Positions 27,952-34,211 of a DNA stretch of 64,000 nt are shown piece after piece; within the stretch, counting starts at the first letter, position 1; every line of letters begins with the position of its first letter. The stretch covers positions 1,178,001 through 1,242,000 of the forward strand of contig JAXLVA010000001.1 in NCBI GenBank assembly GCA_046329235.1, read 5' to 3'. The position numbers and the translations under genes are program-made. The DNA is from JALONH01 sp046329235. Lineage in GTDB: Bacteria; Bacteroidota; Bacteroidia; Cytophagales; Cytophagaceae. Below the pieces are notes generated by a model. It ran no database searches and had not been told where the DNA came from. It saw nothing but the letters and a program-made list of their open reading frames with translations.

Positions 27952-29577
27952 ATGAGTACGATCGATCAGTTTGACTCTCCAAAGGAGAAATTCGAAACCG
28001 CTCCAAGAAATCAGAAAGGAATGCCCTCGGGTATTCCTTTTATTATAGGTAACGAAGCCGCAGAACGCTTTAGTTACTACGGCATGCGTACCATCCTGAC
28101 TATTTTCATGGTGGATTACCTACGTATGACAGAACACGATGCGACCAATTGGGGACACACCTTCTACTCTGCGGTTTATTTCATGCCTATCTTTGGTGCG
28201 CTTCTATCGGATATCTTTTTAGGTAAATACAAAACCATTTTATCCTTATCGGTCATCTATTGTTTAGGACACTTGATGTTGGCTTTGAATGAAACTCAAT
28301 CCGGATTAATGTGGGGTTTAACTTTAATTGCTATTGGTTCGGGTGGTATTAAACCTTGTGCTTCCGCGCACGTGGGAGATCAATTTGGACCGGGCAACAA
28401 ACATCTATTAGATAAAGTATTTGGTTTCTTCTATATCGCTATCAATGTGGGAGCATTCATCAGTTCCTTTGCTACCCCGCTATTATTAAGAGCTTACGGT
28501 CCGTCCGTGGCATTTGGGGTACCTGGAGCGTTAATGCTGATTGCTACATTTGTATTCTGGTTAGGTCGTTACAAATTCGTACATATCCCTCCTTATGGTA
28601 AAGAGTATTGGAAAACATTAACCAGTAAAGAAGGTTTAGGTGCTTTAGGTCGATTAATGTTTATCTATCTTTTCTTATCCGTATTCTGGGCATTGTATGA
28701 CCAAAACTCTACCACTTGGATTTTCCAAGCTAAGAGCGGATTCATGGATAAAACGATTAATCTAGGTTTTGTTCAGTTTGAAATTTTACCGGATCAAATA
28801 CAATTAATTAATCCGTTCTTAATTCTATTCTTGATTCCTATTTTCACTTATCTAGTTTACCCTTGGTTAGACAAGAAGATAGGATTACCTCCATTAAAGA
28901 AGATAGTATTGGGGATGGTGATAGGAGCTCTCTCCTATTTGATTGTAGCTTATACGGAAGATCAAATGAGTAAAGGTATCGTAATGTCTGTTTGGTGGCA
29001 GCTGTTAGCCTTTGTTGTTATTACTGTAGCGGAGATATTGATATCTGTAACTGCGTTAGAGTTTTCTTATACGCAGGCGCCGATACAGTTGAAATCATCA
29101 GTGATGAGTATATATTTATTTTCTGTTTCCTTGGGTAACTTTATTGTAACGGGAGTAAATAATTATAATACGCAAGACGCTATTATTGATAAAATAGAGA
29201 CAGGTCAACGTACCATGTTAACTCTATCTGAACCTAGAGATTTAGTTCATGGCGAGAAAGTATCTTTTGAAAATTCTATCAATATGTTTTTCGTAGATGC
29301 TAAAAAAGATACTATGTCCTTCAATGGCACATTCCATATTGGTAATATATCAGCCGATAAAAAATCATTTGAAGTAGTAGATTCAGGATGGCAATCTATT
29401 GCTACATTCACTAAAAAAGACGGACCGTCAGTCATCAAAGGTACCTCTTTCAGTAAAATGAAATTCGGAGCTTATTTTTATTTCTACGCTATCTTTATGA
29501 TTGTGACGGCGATCGTATTTTCTTTTGTCGCCTCACGATATAAAGGCAAGACGTATATTCAAGGAGAAGAAGAATAA
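27952..29577 (+). CDS. POT/PTR2 family peptide MFS transporter
   Basis: A 541-residue proton-coupled oligopeptide transporter with about 12-14 membrane segments. The family signature is clear: EAAERFSYYGMRTILTIFM (ExxERFxYYG, near residue 34-52), then FYSAVYFMPIFGALLSDIFLG and GSGGIKPCASAHVGDQFG (the G-G-I-K-P motif). A non-membrane insertion at about 400-500 precedes the last helix, as in many Bacteroidota POT proteins. It is the last gene of the TrpF-like/PfkB/POT unit; a strong terminator directly follows the stop. Confidence 0.93.
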   Translation: MSTIDQFDSPKEKFETAPRNQKGMPSGIPFIIGNEAAERFSYYGMRTILTIFMVDYLRMTEHDATNWGHTFYSAVYFMPIFGALLSDIFLGKYKTILSLSVIYCLGHLMLALNETQSGLMWGLTLIAIGSGGIKPCASAHVGDQFGPGNKHLLDKVFGFFYIAINVGAFISSFATPLLLRAYGPSVAFGVPGALMLIATFVFWLGRYKFVHIPPYGKEYWKTLTSKEGLGALGRLMFIYLFLSVFWALYDQNSTTWIFQAKSGFMDKTINLGFVQFEILPDQIQLINPFLILFLIPIFTYLVYPWLDKKIGLPPLKKIVLGMVIGALSYLIVAYTEDQMSKGIVMSVWWQLLAFVVITVAEILISVTALEFSYTQAPIQLKSSVMSIYLFSVSLGNFIVTGVNNYNTQDAIIDKIETGQRTMLTLSEPRDLVHGEKVSFENSINMFFVDAKKDTMSFNGTFHIGNISADKKSFEVVDSGWQSIATFTKKDGPSVIKGTSFSKMKFGAYFYFYAIFMIVTAIVFSFVASRYKGKTYIQGEEE

Positions 29578-29612
29578 AAATGTCCGCTGTTATTCTCAGC
29601 GGACATTTTTAT
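29576..29612. terminator. Bidirectional terminator after the POT transporter gene
   Basis: A perfect 9-bp stem TGTCCGCTG/CAGCGGACA (29581-29589 with 29597-29605) has a 7-nt loop. It is flanked by A5 and T5, so it ends transcription from both the plus-strand operon and the minus-strand island genes. Confidence 0.9.
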
Positions 29613-29615
29613 TAT

Positions 29616-29720
29616 CTAAAATATTTCCGTAAAAAGGTTATTGGAAGTTTCCTCCACTACGCCAAGTTCACCTGGTAGTTCCTCTATTGATAGTAGCTGC
29701 GAAAGAGATGATTTTGACAT
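29616..29720 (-). CDS. Possible 34-residue peptide
   Basis: ATG at 29720 to TAG at 29616-29618 encodes 34 residues (MSKSSLSQLLSIEELPGELG, continuing VVEETSNNLFTEIF). It ends 4 nt from the bidirectional terminator stem region and starts 4 nt after the stop of the 98-residue frame. The composition is acidic and helical, with no signal peptide or cysteine. It could be a genuine small protein or a chance frame; nothing else supports it. Confidence 0.3.
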   Translation of the reverse strand: MSKSSLSQLLSIEELPGELGVVEETSNNLFTEIF

Positions 29721-29724
29721 ATAT

Positions 29725-30021
29725 TTAAGTTTGCAAATTTAATTTATTTAGAACTGCAACAATAAAAGTTATAATTAAAATTAAGATATAGTAAAATACT
29801 ATCCCCCAACGAAAGCGTCCAATTATCAATGAATAAATAGATGAGATTATTAATAAATAAAAATTACTATCAAGAGTAAATTCAATACGACTTATTGAAT
29901 TTACTCTTGATAGTAACGGGTTTTGTAATCTGATATATATATTAATATATATATATATATTAATATATATACTCAAGATAAATAAAAGTATATCAATTTT
30001 AAGCTTCCTTATAAAATCCAT
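29725..30021 (-). CDS. Doubtful 98-residue membrane protein spanning palindromic DNA
   Basis: This 98-residue frame has an Ile/Tyr-rich hydrophobic start (LLFILSIYINIYIYINIYIR) and two further hydrophobic stretches (NFYLLIISSIYSLII and VFYYILILIITFIVAVL). The first stretch is coded by a TA-repeat palindrome and residues about 36-52 by one of the longest perfect inverted repeats in the window. The frame may therefore be a chance product of low-complexity DNA. If real, it is a three-helix membrane protein. It is the leftmost larger frame of the accessory island. Confidence 0.35.
   Translation of the reverse strand: MDFIRKLKIDILLFILSIYINIYIYINIYIRLQNPLLSRVNSISRIEFTLDSNFYLLIISSIYSLIIGRFRWGIVFYYILILIITFIVAVLNKLNLQT
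29864..29916. repeat. 24-bp perfect inverted repeat with 5-nt loop
   Basis: The left arm 29864-29887 (starts TTACTATCAAGAG) is the exact reverse complement of the right arm 29893-29916, separated by CGACT. It has no following T-run, lies inside a doubtful frame and does not look like a normal terminator. Confidence 0.9.
29935..29970. repeat. TA-rich palindromic microsatellite
   Basis: Alternating TA with two symmetric TTAA steps forms a 36-bp self-complementary tract, 19 nt from the 24-bp inverted repeat. It is easily melted DNA and is prone to sequencing or replication slippage. Confidence 0.8.
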
Positions 30022-30130
30022 ATTTGATTGAATCTAATACATCTGTTTAAACCTGTAATCATAATTTCAATATTTATACATTTTTTCACCTAGAATAAAA
30101 TTGAAAACACTATTCCATTTAGTCATAACA

Positions 30131-30339
30131 TCAATCTTCATTATTATACTGTGTCTTAACATAATTCAAAAACTTATTCAAAACATAATCTAATTCATTT
30201 GTCGAAGTCTGTTCACCAATAAATGTATTTAGTTCTACAAGATTTAAGATATCAGGATTAAATTGTCCAATTCTCTCAAATCTAACTCCACTAGGATTTG
30301 TAATAGTGTCATTACCCGTTTCCGCCCTAGGTCGGAGTT
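30131..30339 (-). pseudogene. C-terminal gene fragment fused to a hairpin repeat
   Basis: An open frame of 76 codons runs from 30361 to 30131, but its first codons (ATG at 30361 to about 30331) lie inside hairpin repeat copy 1. Only the part from about 30330 down appears to be original coding sequence: GNDTITNPSGVRFERIGQF near its start and LDYVLNKFLNYVKTQYNNED at its end. There is no independent start codon or signal peptide. It looks like the tail of a larger gene whose 5' part was lost at the repeat boundary. It could also be expressed from the ATG supplied by the repeat. Family not recognised. Confidence 0.45.
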
Positions 30340-30391
30340 TAGCGACGTACTGCATTACCATTTTTTTCTAATATTCTGTCGCGTCTCCGAC
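30331..30391 (-). repeat. Dispersed hairpin repeat, copy 1
   Basis: Outer stem GTCGGAG/CTCCGAC (30331-30337 with 30385-30391) and inner stem GCGAC/GTCGC (30342-30346 with 30378-30382) enclose a variable AT-rich centre. Relative to copies 2 and 3b the inner stem has changed on both sides and still pairs. Orientation is minus; its right end joins a coding fragment. Confidence 0.8.
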
Positions 30392-30401
30392 AAGCAACTA
30401 C

Positions 30402-30460
30402 TATACTCAACCTTCACAATGACTCAATATACCTGATTTATCATTACCTATCAAATTGAA
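30402..30460. repeat. 59-bp conserved box, copy A
   Basis: This aligns without gaps to 37037-37095, about 50 of 59 positions identical, with an 18-nt identical core TTCACAATGACTCAATAT. In both places the box lies upstream of a minus-strand frame and is followed on the plus strand by a hairpin repeat copy. Confidence 0.75.
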
Positions 30461-30540
30461 ATCAATGAAAGCATAATTATATTATTTGGGATAACACAAG
30501 TATATTAAATAGTTTCAATAAGACGACGATATACCAGCTA

Positions 30541-30610
30541 GTTGTCGGAGACGCGGCAATAATTCTTTTCTCTTATTTTATTTGCTTTTGCGCCGCTAAA
30601 CTCCGACAAC
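30541..30610 (+). repeat. Dispersed hairpin repeat, copy 2
   Basis: A perfect 10-bp outer stem GTTGTCGGAG/CTCCGACAAC (30541-30550 with 30601-30610) and an inner stem GCGGC/GCCGC (30553-30557 with 30592-30596) flank an AT-rich centre, with GGCGA following the right end. The right half codes the last residues of the minus-strand gene at 30573-31256. Confidence 0.85.
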
Positions 30611-31256
30611 GGCGAGACTCATATTTTAAAACTGACACATTAAAAATATCCATGTTGATTGAAATAAAATCAATATATAAGTAACTAGTTTCGCAAAAAG
30701 GCAATTCGCTATTATCAGATTCACTATACACAACATATTTTTCTTCATAATAGGATTGTATATATATGTGTTTATTTTTTTTATCAACTTTAACAAAACT
30801 AGCAAGATTACCAAAGCCGCTCTCACCAAATGAATAATCGGCTATCATTTTAGTATACAGAATCTTTTCATCATGAACTATATATAATAAAATTGTAGAA
30901 CTTATTGTATTGTATACAAATCTCACTATATATGCCTCATATTCACCAATCTTAATTTTAGAACATTTTCGTATGTCATCAATAATATAAATATTATTGA
31001 TACTGTCGTATTTTTTAATGTATTCAACTTCTGTTGGAGTCATTACTTTACCGACACTGTATAAGCTATCAGATTTTACAGTTGTATTTGTTATTTCAAG
31101 ATAGTTAATAATTGAATCTTCAAAATTATGAACAGAATATAAAATCGTTTTTTTGGATTTTATTTTTCTAAAATTCATTTTATTAAAATGACAACTATCT
31201 TGTCCATATGACGCAAAACTTATTATCAATACTAATAAGTTAAATAATATTTTCAT
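30573..31256 (-). CDS. Exported hypothetical protein; C-terminus coded by a hairpin repeat
   Basis: A 227-residue protein with a signal peptide (MKILFNLLVLIISFASYG, then QDSC) and no lipobox. The mature part is rich in Lys, Ile, Tyr and Ser, with alternating strands (SSTILLYIVHDEKILYTKMI, KHIYIQSYYEEKYVVYSE). I recognise no family. The last about 14 residues (SRRCRSLAAQKQIK) are translated from hairpin repeat copy 2 and do not resemble the rest. The original stop was probably lost or replaced when the repeat arrived. It is the most downstream of a series of similarly exported orphan genes on the minus strand. Confidence 0.65.
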   Translation of the reverse strand: MKILFNLLVLIISFASYGQDSCHFNKMNFRKIKSKKTILYSVHNFEDSIINYLEITNTTVKSDSLYSVGKVMTPTEVEYIKKYDSINNIYIIDDIRKCSKIKIGEYEAYIVRFVYNTISSTILLYIVHDEKILYTKMIADYSFGESGFGNLASFVKVDKKNKHIYIQSYYEEKYVVYSESDNSELPFCETSYLYIDFISINMDIFNVSVLKYESRRCRSLAAQKQIK

Positions 31257-31355
31257 GGATTAGTTCCTCTTATTAATTGGTATCTATCTTCTATTTCCAT
31301 ATCTCAACTGCTTTTGCTATTGCATTAACGACCAAAAGCCCAATAGTATATTGAA

Positions 31356-31958
31356 TCAGTTGAACATATTTTCGGGCGCCAATTTATACTCCCTTTTTCT
31401 TTTTAAATATAATCCTCTACCTACCCGATATTTATAAAATACTAAAGGAGGAAAACGATATATATACTTCTTCTTTGTATAGCAATTATCAGTTTTATAA
31501 CTTGGATTATTATAGTCACCATGATAAAACACCACAGATTTGATTTTATTTTCACTAAATAACTTATACTTATAAATTGTAAAACAATGAAAGTCAAATT
31601 TACTATCATTATAAAACTGCTTTCTTAACCTTCCATTTTTATCATAGGATTTAATATAAATTCTACAAAATCCATTTAAATTATTATAATCATAATATTT
31701 ATTTTCAAAATAAAAGGTATCAGCAAATTCAGCATATAATACCTCATGTCCAATAGAATCAAAACAGACTAATACAGTCGCGGGCCCTGCCTCTCCACCA
31801 CATGGGCCATCCCACTTATAATATTTTATATAAACCTTACCATAATAATCACTACTCAATTCTTTAAAGGATGAATCAACTTTATAGGTTTGAGAATATG
31901 TATTCTGAGATATCATAACAATCAATACTGTAATTATATTTCTTAAGTGAAAGTACAT
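31356..31958 (-). CDS. Exported hypothetical protein
   Basis: A 200-residue protein with a signal peptide (cleavage near NTYSQ). It is very Tyr/Lys-rich (YYGKVYIKYYKWDGPCGGEA, GFCRIYIKSYDKNGRLRKQF) and has several cysteines (at least four in the mature part), possibly disulfide-bonded in the periplasm. The DKNGRLRKQFYN segment resembles the 'Y-D-x-x-G-x-L' turn seen in Bacteroidota repeat proteins, but only once, so no repeat family is claimed. It lies 99 nt upstream of the 227-residue protein gene and 48 nt downstream of the next orphan. Function unknown. Confidence 0.6.
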   Translation of the reverse strand: MYFHLRNIITVLIVMISQNTYSQTYKVDSSFKELSSDYYGKVYIKYYKWDGPCGGEAGPATVLVCFDSIGHEVLYAEFADTFYFENKYYDYNNLNGFCRIYIKSYDKNGRLRKQFYNDSKFDFHCFTIYKYKLFSENKIKSVVFYHGDYNNPSYKTDNCYTKKKYIYRFPPLVFYKYRVGRGLYLKRKREYKLAPENMFN

Positions 31959-32006
31959 AACTAGTTATTGATTTATGAAATATTATTATTCAGATTATAC
32001 ATTGAA

Positions 32007-32363
32007 TTAATATAAAGTAATTCTTCTTTTACGTTCATTATTATACTGAACATAAGATATTTTGTAATCTTTATGAGTAACGTCTTTAGTAAACAGAATT
32101 GTTCTATAATAAATAGAACTAATAAATGTTACTTGTGACCTTTTTAGACATAAACTTTTACTATATTTACTTCCACCTTGAATAAATATTCCAGTTTCAA
32201 ATGAATATTTATTTTGAAACTTATCTATTAGCTTAGTAAACTTAGAAGAATCTCCTTTTTTTTGTATTACAATAAAACTAAACCTTTTGCCTTTCTTCTT
32301 ATTTGCGTAAGATAAATTATGTAATAAAAAAAAGGAGAGAATTAGAATAAAATACAATTTCAT
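32007..32363 (-). CDS. Small exported basic hypothetical protein
   Basis: A 118-residue protein with a signal peptide (cleavage near LSYAN). The mature domain of about 97 residues is strongly basic (starts KKKGKRFSFIVIQKKGDSSK and ends NNERKRRITLY). It has alternating strands and one cysteine. No family is recognised. Gene order and exported small size are like the neighbours, which suggests one accessory unit, but no functional link can be shown. Confidence 0.55.
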   Translation of the reverse strand: MKLYFILILSFFLLHNLSYANKKKGKRFSFIVIQKKGDSSKFTKLIDKFQNKYSFETGIFIQGGSKYSKSLCLKRSQVTFISSIYYRTILFTKDVTHKDYKISYVQYNNERKRRITLY

Positions 32364-32375
32364 GATTCACAATAC

Positions 32376-32498
32376 TTAATATAAACTAGTAACACTAAAT
32401 TTGTTTTGTGTTGTTTTTACATATCCAAAACCGTCTGCTACACGCCTTGAATCCTGAGATAATAATAAATCAGGATCTGTAAAAAAATAATCAGCCAT
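32376..32498 (-). CDS. Possible 40-residue protein
   Basis: ATG at 32498 to TAA at 32376-32378 encodes 40 residues beginning MADYFFTDPDLLLSQDSRRV and ending KFSVTSLY. Codon and residue use look protein-like (no low complexity), and it fits exactly between two minus-strand genes, 12 nt from the next. It may be a small cytosolic protein or the retained N-terminus of a lost larger gene. No homologue recognised. Confidence 0.4.
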   Translation of the reverse strand: MADYFFTDPDLLLSQDSRRVADGFGYVKTTQNKFSVTSLY

Positions 32499-32517
32499 AT
32501 ATATATGTATTTATAAA

Positions 32518-33582
32518 TTAACGTAAAATTGTACCTAAATAATAATATGAAGAAGGCATATACTTATGATATTCTACTCCCCAACAGTCGTAATATAATT
32601 GAGAGTTAGCATCAATGGGGGGTGCAACAAATTGCCATTCTCCAAACCTAATATCATCTTTGAATTCCCATTTAATAAGCTTAACCTCATATGGTACTGG
32701 AATAGGTCTTTTAGTGATAGGGTCGTCAATCCCATTTATGTGTATATATATTATTACTTTTATAGGAACCCCTTTGTCCCAATAACAAATTTGAGAAGTA
32801 TCTTTCTTCGTTAATTCAACCCACTTACCATCACGTAGTCCATTTACATAAATCCCTTTTTCTAAAATATCTTTTTTAGTCCACCAACTCTTATAATTAC
32901 CTTCCAATAAATCATTCGAATAAAACATTATTGCCTTAAGAACTCCTTTTTGGGTATTTCTATTAGGATAATAGTACTCTTTCCATTGTCCATTTTTTTT
33001 TCCATTAATATAACAACCTGTTTTCATTAGTTTGTATTGATATCCGTAATCTTCTATCCATTCATCCCAAGTGCCATTTTTTATTCCCAACTTATAAATA
33101 CCCTCACTTACTAAATATCCATCTATATAATTTTTCCAGTTACCTTCTCGAATACTATTTACTACGAACCCTTCGATTTTTACACTTCGACCTTCGACGC
33201 GATTAAATTGAATCCAGTAACCATTTTTTACTGTATCACCTTTTACCCAATCCCCTTTTTCTATTTGTTTTTTATATACATTTTCAAAATATACTCGTTT
33301 CATAAAAAATGAAATATATTCCTTATTTATGGATTTTATTTTATCATTTTCTCCATAAATATCTATGACAAGATTCCACTGTCGAGTATTTATATTTAAT
33401 TCTCCATTTATTACAAAAAGAATTTCAGCTAAAGAATCATATTTTTGAAACTCTACATCAGGATGTTTTGTGATTAATGTATCTATATATGTTTGAGCTT
33501 GTGTCGAAAATAAATTCGATGCAAGAAATACAATAAAAATAACACCTTTTATTCTAATGAATTTATTCAAAATATATTCCAT
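32518..33582 (-). CDS. MORN_2 (YwqK-type) repeat protein, exported
   Basis: This 354-residue protein has an N-terminal signal or anchor (about 12-30, IKGVIFIVFLASNLFSTQAQ). At least five MORN_2-like repeats of about 23 residues follow between 120 and 280: REGNWKNYIDGYLVSEGIYK, IKNGTWDEW, KNGQWKEYYYP, LEGNYKSWWTKKDILEKGIY and RDGKWVELTKK. Databases often label such proteins 'YwqK family antitoxin', but there is no toxin gene nearby and the signal sequence argues against a cytoplasmic antitoxin. Function unknown. It is the first intact gene of the orphan series. Confidence 0.75.
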   Translation of the reverse strand: MEYILNKFIRIKGVIFIVFLASNLFSTQAQTYIDTLITKHPDVEFQKYDSLAEILFVINGELNINTRQWNLVIDIYGENDKIKSINKEYISFFMKRVYFENVYKKQIEKGDWVKGDTVKNGYWIQFNRVEGRSVKIEGFVVNSIREGNWKNYIDGYLVSEGIYKLGIKNGTWDEWIEDYGYQYKLMKTGCYINGKKNGQWKEYYYPNRNTQKGVLKAIMFYSNDLLEGNYKSWWTKKDILEKGIYVNGLRDGKWVELTKKDTSQICYWDKGVPIKVIIYIHINGIDDPITKRPIPVPYEVKLIKWEFKDDIRFGEWQFVAPPIDANSQLYYDCWGVEYHKYMPSSYYYLGTILR

Positions 33583-33615
33583 ATATACTTATATCAAATT
33601 ACAAGTAGTTTTAAT

Positions 33616-33735
33616 TTACTCCACCACTACTCTTTTAACGCTACTACCATTTGTAGTACGTACTTGCACCATATATACTCCAGGTAATAGGTTACTTAGA
33701 TCTATGGTACGTTGTTGATCTCCTGCATTTTCGCC
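33616..33735 (-). pseudogene. Isolated T9SS type A sorting-domain fragment
   Basis: A frame ending with TAA at 33616-33618 codes NAGDQQRTIDLSNLLPGVYM and then VQVRTTNGSSVKRVVVE, which is the last third of a T9SS type A C-terminal sorting domain (the 'G-x-Y-x-x-x-x-x-x-x-G' block). Upstream, the frame runs directly into hairpin repeat copy 3a and meets a stop at 33763-33765. No signal peptide, start codon or passenger domain is present. It is the remnant of a secreted protein gene cut at the repeat boundary. Confidence 0.8.
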
Positions 33736-33804
33736 GTTGTTGGTGTTTCGCGGTTTGCTACTCTACCATTATCAAATATAATAAACTACCGCGTCACCAA
33801 CAAC
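33736..33804 (-). repeat. Dispersed hairpin repeat, copy 3a
   Basis: Outer stem GTTGTTGGTG/CACCAACAAC (33736-33745 with 33795-33804), perfect over 10 bp, and inner stem CGCGGT/ACCGCG (33749-33754 with 33788-33793). Compared with copy 2, two outer positions changed on both arms and still pair. Orientation is minus; the right end joins the sorting-domain fragment. Confidence 0.85.
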
Positions 33805-33813
33805 CTACTGTTT

Positions 33814-33883
33814 GTTGTCGGAGACGCGGCAACAATTTTTTCTTCTTTTTTTGTTTGCTTTTGTGCCGCTAAACTCCGACAAC
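33814..33883 (+). repeat. Dispersed hairpin repeat, copy 3b
   Basis: Outer stem GTTGTCGGAG/CTCCGACAAC (33814-33823 with 33874-33883) and inner stem GCGGC/GCCGC (33826-33830 with 33865-33869); GGCGA follows. It is head to head with copy 3a, only 9 nt apart, and nearly identical to copy 2 in both arms. Confidence 0.85.
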
Positions 33884-33999
33884 GGCGAAGAACCGAGAAC
33901 ACTATCTATCACATATCCATACTTTTCAATACTTTCTATTACTATATTATCAGTATTAACATTGTTATATATAATATTTATATTTTTTTAATATAAATA

Positions 34000-34158
34000 T
34001 TATAGCTTTTTTTTCTTAGCAAAAATATCTTGAGTAGGCAATTCAAATGAAAATTGTTCAACATATCTGCCTAATTTTATAAACTTAGCTAGATTAAAAT
34101 TAGTCTGGGCATACTCATCTACATCTGTAATTCTACCGTAGTTGTTGAAAGAAGTCAC
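34000..34158 (-). CDS. Possible 52-residue protein or gene remnant (GTG start)
   Basis: From a GTG at 34158 the frame codes VTSFNNYGRITDVDEYAQTN, then about 30 more residues ending FAKKKKL, with TAA at 34000-34002. There is no ATG in frame. The stretch looks protein-like (balanced composition), with a Lys tail. It lies between hairpin copy 3b and the FG-GAP gene. It may be the 3' remnant of a larger gene, as for other fragments in this island. Confidence 0.3.
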   Translation of the reverse strand: MTSFNNYGRITDVDEYAQTNFNLAKFIKLGRYVEQFSFELPTQDIFAKKKKL

Positions 34159-34211
34159 AATCAATTATTACAGATTGAAATATTAGTTTGTAACCTAAAG
34201 CAGGATGAAAA

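Noticed and set aside
32518..33582. Toxin-antitoxin system (YwqK label)
   Set aside because: The protein has a signal sequence and MORN_2 repeats; no toxin-like gene with a coupled start is adjacent.
33712..33996. 94-residue plus-strand frame
   Set aside because: It is translated through hairpin copies 3a and 3b and opposite the sorting-domain fragment; the hydrophobic tail comes from AT-rich spacer DNA.
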